DNA of 64,000 nucleotides, from contig NZ_LIVQ01000008.1 of NCBI RefSeq assembly GCF_001905445.1, forward strand, positions 185,227-249,226, read 5' to 3'. This DNA comes from Streptomyces sp. CB00455. Its GTDB lineage: Bacteria; Actinomycetota; Actinomycetes; Streptomycetales; Streptomycetaceae. The notes under the pieces were generated by a model. The model saw nothing but the letters and a program-made list of their open reading frames with translations, ran no database searches and was not told the DNA's origin. Shown piece by piece: positions 1 through 8,620 of this stretch; the stretch's first letter is position 1, and each line of letters begins with the position of its first letter. The translations under genes were made by a program, and so were the position numbers.

Positions 1-164
1 CGCTGCGCTCCTTCGCCGACACGCCCGCCGGGCCCGCGCTGCTGATCGCCGCGGCGCTGGGCTTGCTGATGTTCGGCCTCTATTCCTTCTGCGAGGCCCG
101 GTGGCGCAAAGCCCCGGAACACGACGCCCCGGCAGAGCAGTCGGCCAACCGCAACGCCCGTTGA
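1..164 (+). CDS. DUF1206-type membrane protein, C-terminal end (partial)
   Basis: Frame 3 is open from the window edge to TGA at 162-164. It reads a hydrophobic helix rich in A, L and G (LLIAAALGLLMFGLYSFCEA) followed by a charged tail ending SANRNAR. This matches the last membrane segment and tail of actinobacterial DUF1206 proteins, whose function is unknown. The N-terminal part lies outside the window, so the family call rests on this short segment only. Confidence 0.55.
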   Translation, partial: LRSFADTPAGPALLIAAALGLLMFGLYSFCEARWRKAPEHDAPAEQSANRNAR

Positions 165-228
165 TCCCTGCCCGCGCCCGGCCTGCCCATGCGCTGCGGA
201 CCCGGCCCCGGCCGCGGCGGCGGAAGCC

Positions 229-640
229 GTGCTGTGCCTTGCGGCGGATCCGGACCGGGCCGCCGTGCGTGCGGCGCAGCTGACCGCGATCGACAAGGAC
301 TGGGACTGCCCGTGGCCGCTGGACTGGCAGCGCCACTACCGCGTCCTGGCGGACCTGGTCGACGCCGACGGCCAGCTGCCCGACATCGCACCGGGCGTCA
401 TCTTCGACGGCGACGACATCGGCAAGTGGCTCCAGCAGCAGAAGCGGGCGGCCTTCTGGGCACGGTTCCTGCCCGAGCAGCAGGAACGGCTGACCAAGCT
501 CGGCGTCAAGCCCAACCAGGCACCCACTCCCGCCCCCGCAGCCAGCCGCGGGGCGAAGGGGTCCGAACAAGGCACAGCAAGCGTTCCAGCGGGGCCTGGA
601 GGCCCTCACGCAGTGGGTCGAGCGGGAAGCGGATGTAGTT
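229..640 (+). pseudogene. Helicase-associated (HA) domain protein remnant, frameshifted
   Basis: From the GTG at 229 the frame encodes one HA-type repeat with the familiar signature IDKDWDCPWPLDWQRHY, then DGDDIGKWL and LPEQQERLTKLGV. These repeats occur in tandem at the C-terminus of Streptomyces helicases, where they are thought to contact DNA. After the linker rich in P and A (about 520-560) the natural continuation KAQQAFQRGLEALTQWVERE is present but in another frame, so a frameshift sits near 560. Homology stops near 635, where unrelated reverse-strand sequence begins. It is a fragment joined to other fragments by recombination. Confidence 0.6.
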
Positions 641-814
641 GGTGACAGACTCGGACACGATCCGGGCCCGGCGGACCTTCACCCCGCAAGCGACGGTCCG
701 CTCCACCAGCCGCAGCCACCCGCTCCAGAACTCCGAGTCGTCCGCGGGCACGCTCCCCTCACGCAGGAACGCCTCTTGCGTACGACGATCGCCCGCGGAA
801 ACGTGCCACAGCAT
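641..814 (-). pseudogene. DUF6879-like fragment
   Basis: The reverse strand reads EAFLREGSVPADDSEFWSGW and then GVKVRRARIVSESVTNYIRF. This resembles the core of DUF6879 proteins of Streptomyces, whose usual wording is V-x-R-A-R-(I/V)-V-S-E-P-x-(T/S)-(D/E)-Y-I-R. Both ends are missing and the C-terminal side runs into the HA-domain remnant. No function is known for the family. It is a short piece and the call is tentative. Confidence 0.4.
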
Positions 815-1183
815 CCAGCAGGGCCGAGCTTGGGCGAGAACCCCTACAAGGCGGAGCCTCGTCCAAGCCGGAGGCTACAACGCTGGCACCAGCTCGAATT
901 CTTTGTTGACGTCGCCGCCGCCGCCCGCTCCGACCTTCTTACGCAGGCCGCTGGTGACCTCGATGCGATGCAACCCAGATACCAGCTGGTGTCGCCAGGC
1001 CCACGGTGTGCAAACGGCTGTCCGTCCTCAGCTCGGTGACGAACCACCAGCCGGTAGCCGGGGGGCGGAACGGCTGCGGTACTGCGTCTTGGTGGTGTGA
1101 CGTCCGGTATGGGGCCGTAGCCGGCCGGTGTGTCGGCTACGGCCCGGGACCACGTCGCTCGTTCCAGCGACGTGAGGTGGGCG
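815..1183. other. Gap with no supportable gene
   Basis: About 370 bases with no convincing gene. The reverse strand contains two short readable pieces in different frames, around 900-1050 (one includes GAGGGGDVNKEFELVPAL). They look like a frameshifted gene remnant, but I do not recognise a family. Confidence 0.35.
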
Positions 1184-2095
1184 TCAAGGCAACAGGACAG
1201 CCTTGCCCCGGTTGCGGTGGGCTTCCAAGTCGGCCTGAGCCAGAGCGGCCTCGGCCAAGGGGTAGGTGCGCCAGATCGGCACGGTCAGTTTTCCGGAGGC
1301 AGTCAGTTCAGCCAGTTCGGGCAACGCCTCCGGGACGCGGTCGGAGGGGTCCATACCGGTGAAACGCACACCATGCTGGGCGGCGTTCATGTCGGCGATC
1401 GTGATCACACGCTCCGGCCCGCCGACCAGCGCGATCGAGTCGGCAAGCACGCCCGCACCAGAGGTGTCGAACACTTTGTCTACGCCCTGCAGTGCGACCG
1501 CGCGCACCCGTTGAGCCCAGCCGTCGCCGTAGGGCACGGCGATGGCGCCCAGGCCCGAGACGCGCTCAAGGTCAGTTGGTGCGGCAGTACCGATGACGGT
1601 GATGCCGCGGGCAACCGCGAGCTGTGCGGCGATGGCGCCGACGCTACCTCCCGTTCCATGGATCAGCAGCGTCTGACCGGCTTTGAGATCCAGGTGCCGT
1701 AGTGCCCGGTAGGCGGTCTCGCCGACTGTGGGTAGGGCAGCAGCCAGCTCCCACGACAGGCCCTGCGGCTTTATTACTGGTGCGGACATCAGGGCGTACT
1801 CGGCGTAGGAGCCTGACGGTGTCACACCGAAGACGTCGTCGCCGACCCGAACACCGTTGACGGCCTCTCCGACGGCGTCAACTACACCGGCGGCGTCCAG
1901 GCCCGGGGTGATCGGAAAGTGGGGCGGGAAAACGTTGACCAGGTCACCACGGCGGATCTTGTTGTCGACCGGGTTCACCGAGGCCGCCCTTACCCGCACG
2001 CGGACCTCATGCGGGGCGGGCTGAGGGACGTCGGTCTCTGAGACGGTGAGAACGTCGGGGTCACCGAAGCGGGTGTAGGTGATAGCGATAGGCAT
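1184..2095 (-). CDS. NADP-dependent MDR-family oxidoreductase (quinone oxidoreductase-like)
   Basis: 303 residues. The start is taken at ATG 2095 (MPIAITYTRFGDPDVL), preceded by GGGA about 8 bases upstream. Layout is typical of the zinc-free medium-chain dehydrogenase/reductase family: an N-terminal GroES-like half (RAASVNPVDNKIRRGD, GVDAVGEAV) and a Rossmann half with HGTGGSVGAIAAQLA as the dinucleotide-binding loop. The ligands of the structural zinc are absent, as expected for quinone oxidoreductases (QOR). Such enzymes reduce quinones or activated alkenes with NADPH in the cytosol. The substrate cannot be deduced. The gene stands alone, with its 5' end facing the end of the membrane-protein gene at 2463-3527. 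Confidence 0.85.
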   Translation of the reverse strand: MPIAITYTRFGDPDVLTVSETDVPQPAPHEVRVRVRAASVNPVDNKIRRGDLVNVFPPHFPITPGLDAAGVVDAVGEAVNGVRVGDDVFGVTPSGSYAEYALMSAPVIKPQGLSWELAAALPTVGETAYRALRHLDLKAGQTLLIHGTGGSVGAIAAQLAVARGITVIGTAAPTDLERVSGLGAIAVPYGDGWAQRVRAVALQGVDKVFDTSGAGVLADSIALVGGPERVITIADMNAAQHGVRFTGMDPSDRVPEALPELAELTASGKLTVPIWRTYPLAEAALAQADLEAHRNRGKAVLLP

Positions 2096-2232
2096 AGGTA
2101 CTTCCCTGGATGAGTGAAGTCCACCTGCGGCAATGGGCAGGTCGTCGGCTTCAAACGAACGCAACGGTTGGCGGTAGCTTGCCGGCCCGTTCTTCGGCGA
2201 TGGGCGGCCGTGCCCTTGGGACTGTCATGGGG

Positions 2233-2261
2233 GCCTCCGCGCCCCGGCAGGGCGCGGAGGC
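2233..2261. terminator. 12-bp stem hairpin
   Basis: GCCTCCGCGCCC and its perfect complement GGGCGCGGAGGC flank a 5-base loop. There is no T tract, as is common for Streptomyces terminators. It lies between the MDR gene and the membrane-protein gene and could stop transcription from either side. Confidence 0.5.
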
Positions 2262-2408
2262 GCTGGCGTCTAGCGTGCGGTGGGGTGGGACTCCAGGTTG
2301 TGCACGAATTCCGGCGGTGGGGGCGATCCCCACACCTGCGGCGGGACGTCCCCTTCCTTCTCCGCTTGGCGGCGCGGATCCCGGAACGCTTCGAGGCTGC
2401 CCCCGCAA

Positions 2409-2436
2409 GCCCCGCGAACTTCGGCGTTCGCGGGGC
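2409..2436 (-). terminator. Hairpin downstream of the membrane-protein gene
   Basis: An 11-bp perfect stem (GCCCCGCGAAC and GTTCGCGGGGC) with a 6-base loop starts 27 bases beyond the stop codon of the leftward gene that ends at 2463. It is a likely intrinsic terminator for it. Confidence 0.6.
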
Positions 2437-2462
2437 CGGCGAGGTCAGGCGGCTAGCTTCCC

Positions 2463-3527
2463 TCAGGCGGTGCGCAGCCGGTTTCCGCGGGCGCCGCGCA
2501 TGTCGCGCAGGTAGAGCAGGGCCACGCAGGCGATGATCCACGCGGCCAGCACGGCGAGGCCGGACCACAGGCCGTCATCGTGGAAGTAGGACATCCCCTG
2601 GAGAGCGCGCACCCCCGCTCCGACGGGCAGCACGCCGGACAGCGGATGCAGCCAGTCGGGCAGGTAGAAGGGGGGCATGACGCCGCCGCTGGTGGCGTTG
2701 CCGAAGATCAGCAGGATCACCGAGGCGATGGCGGCGCCCGCGGATCCGGTCCATTTCACGATCGCCATGGTCGCGCCTCCCGCTGCCATGGCCATCAGGG
2801 CGGTGACCGCGGCCGTGCCGGCGAAGGAGCCGGGGAGGGCGCCGAAACCGGTGTCGCCGGCGAGGAGGGCGACGATGATGCCGCCGAGGGCGCCGAAGAG
2901 GGTCAGGCTGGCGATGCGCTGGCGAAAGCGCAGGGCGGGCGCGGCCTGGTAGGTCATCATGCCGAACAGGTAACCGGCCAGGACCAGGCCGAAGGCGGCG
3001 TAGAAGACCGACAGGCCGCGGGTGTCGCCGGCGGACACCGGCAGGATGTCCTCGCCGGCCGGGGGCGGGCCGTCCTGCGCTGCGGCTTGGGCGAAGGCGG
3101 CGGTCAGGGTGCCGGTCACGGAGGGGCCATTGGCGCCGGCGTAGAGCAGCTTGCCGCTGCCCCGGCCGTGGTCGGGGAGGTAGGCGGCGTAGACCTCCCG
3201 GTGCTCGACCGCCTCGCGGGCTGCGGCTTCGTCGCCGTAGGGCCGGACCACGAAGCCGCCGGGCAGGGCCCGCTCCAGGCCGGCTTCGAGGCGGTGCGCC
3301 TCGGCGGCGGTGCCTACGGCCGCGACGGGGAGGTCATGCGGGCGGGGAGCGTGGAAGGCCGCGAGGTAGACGCTCACGAAGATCGTCCCGATGGCGAGCA
3401 CCACGGCGACGGGCAGCAGAACGCCCTTCAGGCCGGAGCGAGGATGCGGTTCGGGGGCGGGGTCGGGTATGTCCCCGTGGGTGGCCGGTAGGGCGTCGGC
3501 AAGATGGAGGGAGGTGGGGGCTGGCAT
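2463..3527 (-). CDS. ABC-2/YhgE-like integral membrane protein
   Basis: 354 residues from ATG 3527 (MPAPTSLHLADALP). One membrane helix lies at about residues 36-56, then an extracellular stretch of about 130 residues, then five helices in the C-terminal half (for example LSVFYAAFGLVLAGYLFG and TLFGALGGIIVALLAG). This is the topology of ABC-2-type permeases of the YhgE/Pip and DUF3533 kind. They act without an obvious ATPase partner here, and many sit next to a regulator. The divergent MarR gene at 3607 shares its promoter region, so the pair probably forms a drug- or stress-responsive efflux unit. The substrate is unknown. Confidence 0.7.
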   Translation of the reverse strand: MPAPTSLHLADALPATHGDIPDPAPEPHPRSGLKGVLLPVAVVLAIGTIFVSVYLAAFHAPRPHDLPVAAVGTAAEAHRLEAGLERALPGGFVVRPYGDEAAAREAVEHREVYAAYLPDHGRGSGKLLYAGANGPSVTGTLTAAFAQAAAQDGPPPAGEDILPVSAGDTRGLSVFYAAFGLVLAGYLFGMMTYQAAPALRFRQRIASLTLFGALGGIIVALLAGDTGFGALPGSFAGTAAVTALMAMAAGGATMAIVKWTGSAGAAIASVILLIFGNATSGGVMPPFYLPDWLHPLSGVLPVGAGVRALQGMSYFHDDGLWSGLAVLAAWIIACVALLYLRDMRGARGNRLRTA

Positions 3528-3546
3528 GAAGAGAACCGTCCACGAG

Positions 3547-3595
3547 TTGTAAGGTGCCTGATAACCGAAGCAGTAAAACATAAGCTGCCTTACAA
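3547..3595. promoter_or_regulatory. Inverted repeats in the MarR / membrane-protein divergent promoter
   Basis: TTGTAAGG at 3547-3554 is repeated in inverted form as CCTTACAA at 3588-3595. The right copy sits within a second, tighter palindrome, TAAG-CTGC-CTTA (3581-3592). Both lie in the 79-base gap between the two divergent starts, the usual position of MarR operators. The MarR protein probably represses both genes here. Confidence 0.55.
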
Positions 3596-3606
3596 GTGGG
3601 GTCCAT

Positions 3607-4077
3607 GTGAGCGAGCAGCCCATCCACACCGGCTATCTGGCCTGGCACTTCGCCCAGGCCATGGCCACCCGCCTTGAGAGAGAACTGCGCACTGTCGAGC
3701 TGAACCTCGCGCAGTACAACGCCCTCCAGCACGCCGAGCGCCAGCCGGGGATCTCCAGCGCCGACGCCGCCCGTCACGCCGGCATCACCGCCCAGTCCAT
3801 GGGCTCCGCCGTGGCCAGCCTCACCGACCGCGGGCTGCTCACGCGCTCGCCCCACCCCACCAACCGCCGCATCCTGTGCCTGCACAGCACTCCCGAAGGC
3901 TCCCGCCTGCTGGAGCAGGCGAGAGAAGTCGTCCGGCAGGTCAACGAAGAGGCACTGGCCGTTCTGGAACCCCCGGAGCAGACCGCGGTCCACCGCCTCC
4001 TCCACCGCCTGGTCGCCCACCTCAACCCCGACGCACTGCCCCCCACCGCCGGTCCCACGGAAACGCCCGACCCGTGA
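3607..4077 (+). CDS. MarR-family transcriptional regulator
   Basis: 156 residues from GTG 3607. The winged-helix core is clear: ISSADAARHAGITAQSMGSA for the helix-turn-helix, then LTDRGLLTRSPHPTNRRILC for the wing with the R-R typical of MarR. The protein ends with the long dimerisation helix. MarR proteins are cytosolic dimers that leave DNA on binding a phenolic or other small ligand. It is divergent from the membrane protein at 2463-3527, and inverted repeats lie between them. Autoregulation and control of that gene are inferred from the layout. Confidence 0.85.
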   Translation: MSEQPIHTGYLAWHFAQAMATRLERELRTVELNLAQYNALQHAERQPGISSADAARHAGITAQSMGSAVASLTDRGLLTRSPHPTNRRILCLHSTPEGSRLLEQAREVVRQVNEEALAVLEPPEQTAVHRLLHRLVAHLNPDALPPTAGPTETPDP

Positions 4078-4122
4078 GACCAGCCGCCGTACCCACCGGC
4101 GGCATCCGCGCCGGGGACTGAA

Positions 4123-4153
4123 GGGCCGCCCCGGCGCGCGCGTGGGGCGGCCC
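4123..4153 (+). terminator. Terminator after the marR gene
   Basis: A perfect 10-bp stem (GGGCCGCCCC and GGGGCGGCCC) with an 11-base loop, 45 bases after the marR stop codon and followed by TGTTCTC. Confidence 0.65.
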
Positions 4154-4324
4154 TGTTCTCGTCATACTTCAGAGCTACGCAGGAGAGCAGCTCTGCAGGG
4201 TGATGCCGACCACGGCCGCTCATCCCTAACGTCGGTTGAGACGCCCTCCCGACACTCAGACCATGGACGCCACTCCCCTGCCTGCACCGCCGTACCCGGT
4301 GACGGCCGGCCTCACTCGATACAG

Positions 4325-5656
4325 GTGAACGTGAACGACGAGGCACTCGCAGACCGGCTACGAGAAGTGAACGCCCTCCGGATGGGTGCGCGCTCCTTGT
4401 TGCAGGATCTGCTGACGCTCAGGTCCGACCCGCTGCCGCCCCTGCGTCGGCCCCGTCGGCTCCGCCGGCTGCCCCACGCATGCGTTGCCGCGGCCGCTGC
4501 CGTCGTGGTGATCGCCACCAGCGATCAACTCGGCCACCGCAACCAGCTCGGCCTGGGCTACGGCATCCTCCTCGCACTGCTCCAGGGCGGCGCGCTCCTG
4601 CTCGCTCTCGCCCACCCCGCCCCCGCCTGGTGGCTGTCCCTGACAGGGGCCGGCATCGCCGCCGCGGCCAGCACTCCTCATCTCCTTGAAAACACACCCT
4701 GGCCATGGACCGTCCCAGGCTTGTGCGCACATGCCGCGGTCCTGCTGCTGCTGTCCCTGCGTGTCCGCGCCCCCGCCGCGTGCGCGGCCCTCGCCGCCTC
4801 CGTCCTCCTGCCCTTCCTGATCGAACTCGCTGCGGACGCCGGCCGGCACCAGGGCACCACCTTCCTGACCCTGGTGCTGTTCTCCCTCGCTGTCGCTCTC
4901 GGTACCACCCTGCGCGGCCGGCGTGCAGCCCGGGCGCAGCTGGCCGAGCAGGCGGCGCTGGCCACCGTGGAACGGGCACAGCGCACACTGCTGGAGGAAC
5001 GCGGGCGCATCGCCCGCGAGCTGCACGATGTCGTCGCCCACCACATGTCGGTGATCTCCATCCAGGCCCAGGTCGCACCCCACCTCACCGAAAATCCGAC
5101 CGCGCTGGCCGAGAACCTGGCGGGCATCCGGCAGAACGCACTGGACGCCCTGACCGAACTGCGCCGCATGCTCGGAGTCCTGCGGTCCGACGACACCGAA
5201 AACCCCCACGGCCCGCAGCCCACCCTCGACGACCTCGATGCGCTGGTGGCCAACGTGCGCGGCGCCGGCTTGAACATAACCACCGAGATCACGGGCCGCC
5301 CTGTCCGGCTCCTCGACCCCGGCGCGCAGCTGGCCCTCTACCGCATCACGCAAGAGGCCCTCAGCAACTGCCTGCGCCACGCCCCAGGCGCCCACGTCCA
5401 CCTGCGCCTCGCCCACACCGACGACGCCCTCGAACTCGACATCACCAACACCGCCTCCACCACGCCCGCTCCGCCCTCCCCCGGCTCCGGACACGGACTC
5501 CTGGGCATGCGCGAGCGCACCACCATGCTCGGCGGCCACCTCACCGCCGGGCCCGATAACACCGGCGGCTACCGGGTCAGCGCGCACATCCCGCTCAGTG
5601 GGCGCCTCGCCGCCCACCGCGATGACGCCATGCATACGGAGAAGAGCAGCACATAA
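4325..5656 (+). CDS. Orphan NarL-type sensor histidine kinase
   Basis: 443 residues from GTG 4325; GTG 4331 is an alternative. The first half has about five hydrophobic helices (residues 50-200). Next comes the HisKA_3 dimerisation and phosphoacceptor helix with RIARELHDVVAHHMSVI, where His234 is the phosphorylation site. The HATPase_c domain has the N box (ALSNCLRHAP) and G box (GHGLLGMRERTTMLGG). It should autophosphorylate at the membrane and pass phosphate to a LuxR/NarL-type response regulator. Unusually, no such regulator follows. The next gene is a broken GntR, so the partner has been lost or is elsewhere. Confidence 0.85.
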   Translation: MNVNDEALADRLREVNALRMGARSLLQDLLTLRSDPLPPLRRPRRLRRLPHACVAAAAAVVVIATSDQLGHRNQLGLGYGILLALLQGGALLLALAHPAPAWWLSLTGAGIAAAASTPHLLENTPWPWTVPGLCAHAAVLLLLSLRVRAPAACAALAASVLLPFLIELAADAGRHQGTTFLTLVLFSLAVALGTTLRGRRAARAQLAEQAALATVERAQRTLLEERGRIARELHDVVAHHMSVISIQAQVAPHLTENPTALAENLAGIRQNALDALTELRRMLGVLRSDDTENPHGPQPTLDDLDALVANVRGAGLNITTEITGRPVRLLDPGAQLALYRITQEALSNCLRHAPGAHVHLRLAHTDDALELDITNTASTTPAPPSPGSGHGLLGMRERTTMLGGHLTAGPDNTGGYRVSAHIPLSGRLAAHRDDAMHTEKSST

Positions 5657-5758
5657 CACCGGTTGGCGCGTGGCGTCGCCCGCCCTGCCCAGGGCAGCCG
5701 TCCGAGGAACCGCGGCTGTTGCCGAAACGAACGGACCGACACCACGAACGAGGAGGCC

Positions 5759-6058
5759 GTGCCCCAAGACGCCCGCACACCGCTCGACGCCGGCTACGGC
5801 ACCGACGATTCCCACGCACTGCGCGAACGTGTTCACGAGACCCTGCTCGCCGAGATCACCAGCGGTGGGCTGCCGCCGGGCACACTGCTCGGCGAAGGGG
5901 ACACCGCCCGGCGGCTGGACGTCCCCCAGGTTCGCGTGCGGGAAGCCCAACGTCGGCGACGCGACACAGGCCCGGGCTGCCGGAACACGCGTCGAGGCAT
6001 CGGGCGCCCCCTTGCACCCGAGCGTCGTCTACACCTGATGGGCCTGCCCCGTGGGTGA
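5759..6058 (+). pseudogene. Truncated GntR-family regulator
   Basis: From GTG 5759 (with AGGAGG just upstream) the product reads a GntR winged helix, LRERVHETLLAEITSGGLPP then LLGEGDTARRLDVPQVRVRE. The conserved continuation (LRRLEAEGLV-like) is missing and the frame runs into an Arg-rich stretch and stops. The whole effector domain is gone. It overlaps the end of the convergent MarR gene. Probably non-functional. Confidence 0.6.
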
Positions 6059-6628
6059 GGCCGCCTGGCCGCCGGTTTCCTGTTGCGCATGCCGGGTCGC
6101 GGCGACGGCCAGGCCCGCCTCGATCTGCTCCAGGATCTGGAGAGCCTCGGCCTGCCGTTCCTTGGGCAGCTGCCCAGCCGTGCATTCCTCCAGCTCCGCC
6201 CAGACCTCGTCGACCTGGTGGCGCAGCGCGAGGCTGGCCTCGGTGGGCTCGATGATGGTCGCCCGCTTGTCGGTGGGGCTGGGGCGGCGGCGAATGAACC
6301 CGGCATGTTCGAGCCGCTTGACGGTGCGGGTCATGGTGGCCGCGTCGGAACCGAGCAGCCGGACCAGGTCGATCTGACGCTGAGGCCCGAGGTCCCACAG
6401 CTGCATCATCACCAGTTCCTGGCCGGGGTGGAGGCCGACCCGGCGCAGGAGCTGCCCGGCGAGCATGCGGTGCAGCCGGGCCACCCGGAAGATCGCATGG
6501 GCCATCCGCCCGGCCTGGACCGAGGGCGGCATCGGCATGCCGGCCGCCTCGGCAGCATCAGGCCCGGAAGCCTCGCAGTCTGGGCCGATCATGTGATGCT
6601 GCGCTCCTTCAGGCAACTGCTCGAACAT
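6029..6628 (-). CDS. MarR-family transcriptional regulator
   Basis: 199 residues from ATG 6628, with an internal ATG at 6592 as alternative start. The core reads LHPGQELVMMQLWDLGPQRQ, DLVRLLGSDAATMTRTVKRL and AGFIRRRPSPTDKRATII, a standard MarR winged helix with the D-K-R wing. It is divergent from an old-yellow-enzyme gene across a 179-base gap. MarR/OYE pairs of this kind usually respond to electrophiles. Its target gene is truncated here, so the regulator may be an orphan or autoregulatory only. Confidence 0.8.
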   Translation of the reverse strand: MFEQLPEGAQHHMIGPDCEASGPDAAEAAGMPMPPSVQAGRMAHAIFRVARLHRMLAGQLLRRVGLHPGQELVMMQLWDLGPQRQIDLVRLLGSDAATMTRTVKRLEHAGFIRRRPSPTDKRATIIEPTEASLALRHQVDEVWAELEECTAGQLPKERQAEALQILEQIEAGLAVAATRHAQQETGGQAASPTGQAHQV

Positions 6629-6807
6629 GTATGTCCGAGTCTACCCGTCTACAGCGGTCAGGACCGAACGCTGACAGAGCACAAAATCCGCCCGTTTCTC
6701 GTCGAGTCGCACGAGGCGGGAATGCTCCGGTGACTTTACTTGTTCGAGCAGGTAACGTGAAAATGTCAGCGGTCCTGCGAGGGGCCCGTACGAACGAGGA
6801 ACGAGAC

Positions 6808-7338
6808 ATGAGCAAGGCTTTCGCCCCCTACGACCTGGCCGGCACACGTCTGGCCCACCGCATCGTGATGGCGCCGATGACCCGCAGCCGGGCCTACGGG
6901 CCGGGCCTGTCCGCCACGGAGCTGATGGCCACCTACTACGGTCAGCGCGCCGGTGCCGGCCTGATCGTCACCGAGGGCACGCAACCGTCCGCGGTCGGTC
7001 AGGGCTACCCCGACACCCCCGGCATCCACTCCGAGGAGCAGATCGAGGCGTGGAAGAAGGTCACCGGCGCCGTCCACGAGCGCGGCGGGGTGATCTTCAT
7101 GCAGCTGATGCACACCGGGCGGGTAGGCCACCCGAGCCTGATGGGCCTGACCCCCGTCGGGCCTTCTGCGGTCAGGGCCGTGGGCCAGGTATACACCCAC
7201 CAGGGCCCGCAGGACTTCGTCACCCCACATGCGCTGACCGAGGCACAGATCGCCGAAACCATCACCGACTACGCCATCGCCGCCCGCAACGCCGTCTTAC
7301 CGGAGAGGCGCCCGCAGACCCAAGCGGACAGAGGTTAA
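6808..7338 (+). pseudogene. Old yellow enzyme (NADH:flavin oxidoreductase), 3' truncated
   Basis: ATG 6808 follows AACGAGGAACGAGAC. The product begins like a normal OYE: LAHRIVMAPMTRSRAYGPG (FMN-binding strand 1), YYGQRAGAGLIVTEGTQPS, GGVIFMQLMHTGRVGHP (the Q-L-x-H-x-G-R motif), then ITDYAIAARNAV. There the homology stops at about residue 163 of the usual 360 or so. It misses the His/Asn substrate pair and the C-terminal half of the FMN barrel, so it cannot fold as an active enzyme. The break near 7296 is probably a deletion or recombination point. Confidence 0.75.
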
Positions 7339-7513
7339 AAGACAAGATGAGTAACTGTTTCTGAACCCCGTGTCGGCGGCCAGTTCGGAATCCCACGTAC
7401 GGCGGTTGTGATGTCACTCTTGGTTACGGCCCGGGCTCGACGTCTGACCCGATCGGTCACATGCGGATGAGCGCGATCGGTTGTCGGACCACGTCAGTGC
7501 CAGGCACAGGCGA

Positions 7514-8404
7514 TCAGCTGTCCGCGGAGTGGGCGTCGGCAAGGGCCTCACCGAAGAGCCGTCCGGCGAGTTCCATGCAGCGCGTCCGGGCAGGAGAGAA
7601 GTCGTAAGGCATCTTGGTGATCGCTGTGGCGGCACTCATCTCAGTGCCCTCCTCCCCTTTCAGGTCGGCGTCGTAGATCTCGAAGATCTTCTCCTCGGCC
7701 GCGCCGAGACCATCTGCCTCGATGGCCTGATTCAGGGCCATTTGGTGAGCGGATCGCTGTACGGCGAGCTCTTCGACGCGCGGGTCGTCGGGTTCGACGC
7801 CGTCGTCGAGGGCGGCCTCTGCCGCCTCAAGACGGTCCTCCTCGGCCCGCAGGTCGGGGTGGGTGGCCAGCACGATGAACGTGCCGGCCTGGATGGCGGC
7901 GCCCAGCGGCCCGAAGATCCGTTCTGTGACTAGCAGGGCGTCCAGATCGGAGGGGCGCAACGCGCCCGGGGGCAGGTGGCTGAGCCGGTCCGTGACCAGT
8001 TCGGAAAGCAGCCCCAGCGGGTTGCCCACCGCCTGCAGGCGCTGTACAGCCGCGCGCCGACGTTTGATGGCGGCCTCCTGCGCCGCCAAGGTTTCCTCCA
8101 GCCTGCTCAGGACCGACTCGATATCCGGGGCTTGGTCCAGGGCTTCGTCTCCAGCTTCGTCCCGGGCTTCGCCGAAGGCGGCCCGCATGTCGTCCAGGCT
8201 GATACCGGCATCAGCCATCTTGCGGATCCACAGCAGGCGGATCATGTCGTCATAGCCGTAGCGGCGGCGGCCGTCCCCGCCGCGCTCGGGCTCCGGCAGC
8301 AGACCGATCTCGTGGTAGTGGCGGATGGCGCGTGGGGTGATCCCGGCGAACGCAGCGGCATCACCGATCTTGACCTGTCGGGGAGGCGTGAGGGAGGGGT
8401 ACAT
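7514..8404 (-). CDS. MerR-family transcriptional regulator
   Basis: 296 residues from ATG 8404 (MYPSLTPPRQVKIGDAAA). The N-terminal 75 residues are a MerR winged helix (VKIGDAAAFAGITPRAIRHY, HEIGLLPEPERGGDGRRRYG). A long coiled-coil dimerisation helix follows (about 95-140), then an acidic C-terminal domain of about 150 residues. That domain does not show a TipAS or metal-site Cys pattern, so the ligand is unknown. It is a single gene; 109 bases upstream it is shielded by a hairpin. Confidence 0.8.
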   Translation of the reverse strand: MYPSLTPPRQVKIGDAAAFAGITPRAIRHYHEIGLLPEPERGGDGRRRYGYDDMIRLLWIRKMADAGISLDDMRAAFGEARDEAGDEALDQAPDIESVLSRLEETLAAQEAAIKRRRAAVQRLQAVGNPLGLLSELVTDRLSHLPPGALRPSDLDALLVTERIFGPLGAAIQAGTFIVLATHPDLRAEEDRLEAAEAALDDGVEPDDPRVEELAVQRSAHQMALNQAIEADGLGAAEEKIFEIYDADLKGEEGTEMSAATAITKMPYDFSPARTRCMELAGRLFGEALADAHSADS

Positions 8405-8559
8405 CGCAGACAGAGCCTTTCGTGCTGTGGTGCCCCGACCCCACCACATGCCGCTACGGCATGTGCAACAACCCCATCCAGGTGCCACCGGAGCCAAGTG
8501 TTGAGCGACGCTGAAGATGTGCGTGAAGGCGACGTGCTGGTTGTCGATGGGACGGGATG

Positions 8560-8593
8560 AAACGACCCCGGTGGCCGTCAGGCCGCCGGGGTC
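8560..8593 (-). terminator. Long-stem hairpin downstream of the transposon chimera
   Basis: ACGACCCCGGTGGCC and GGCCGCCGGGGTCGT form a 15-bp stem with one G-T wobble and a 4-base loop. It starts 28 bases past the stop of the leftward gene ending at 8621 and is a likely terminator. Confidence 0.6.
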
Positions 8594-8620
8594 GTCGTGA
8601 ACACGGTGTCGGCTTCGTGC

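Larger units (their letters stand above)
2096..2462. other. Intergenic region with two hairpins, no gene
   Basis: No reading frame here looks coding on either strand. The stretch holds two strong hairpins, listed separately, at 2233-2261 and 2409-2436. Confidence 0.5.

Noticed and set aside
815..1100. Short plus-strand frames rich in Pro, Ser and Arg as a new gene
   Set aside because: The codon pattern is not coding-like on the plus strand. The minus strand has fragments that look like a decayed gene.
4358..5950. A 530-residue open frame antisense to the histidine kinase
   Set aside because: It has no family features and overlaps the kinase completely; it is a GC-frame shadow.
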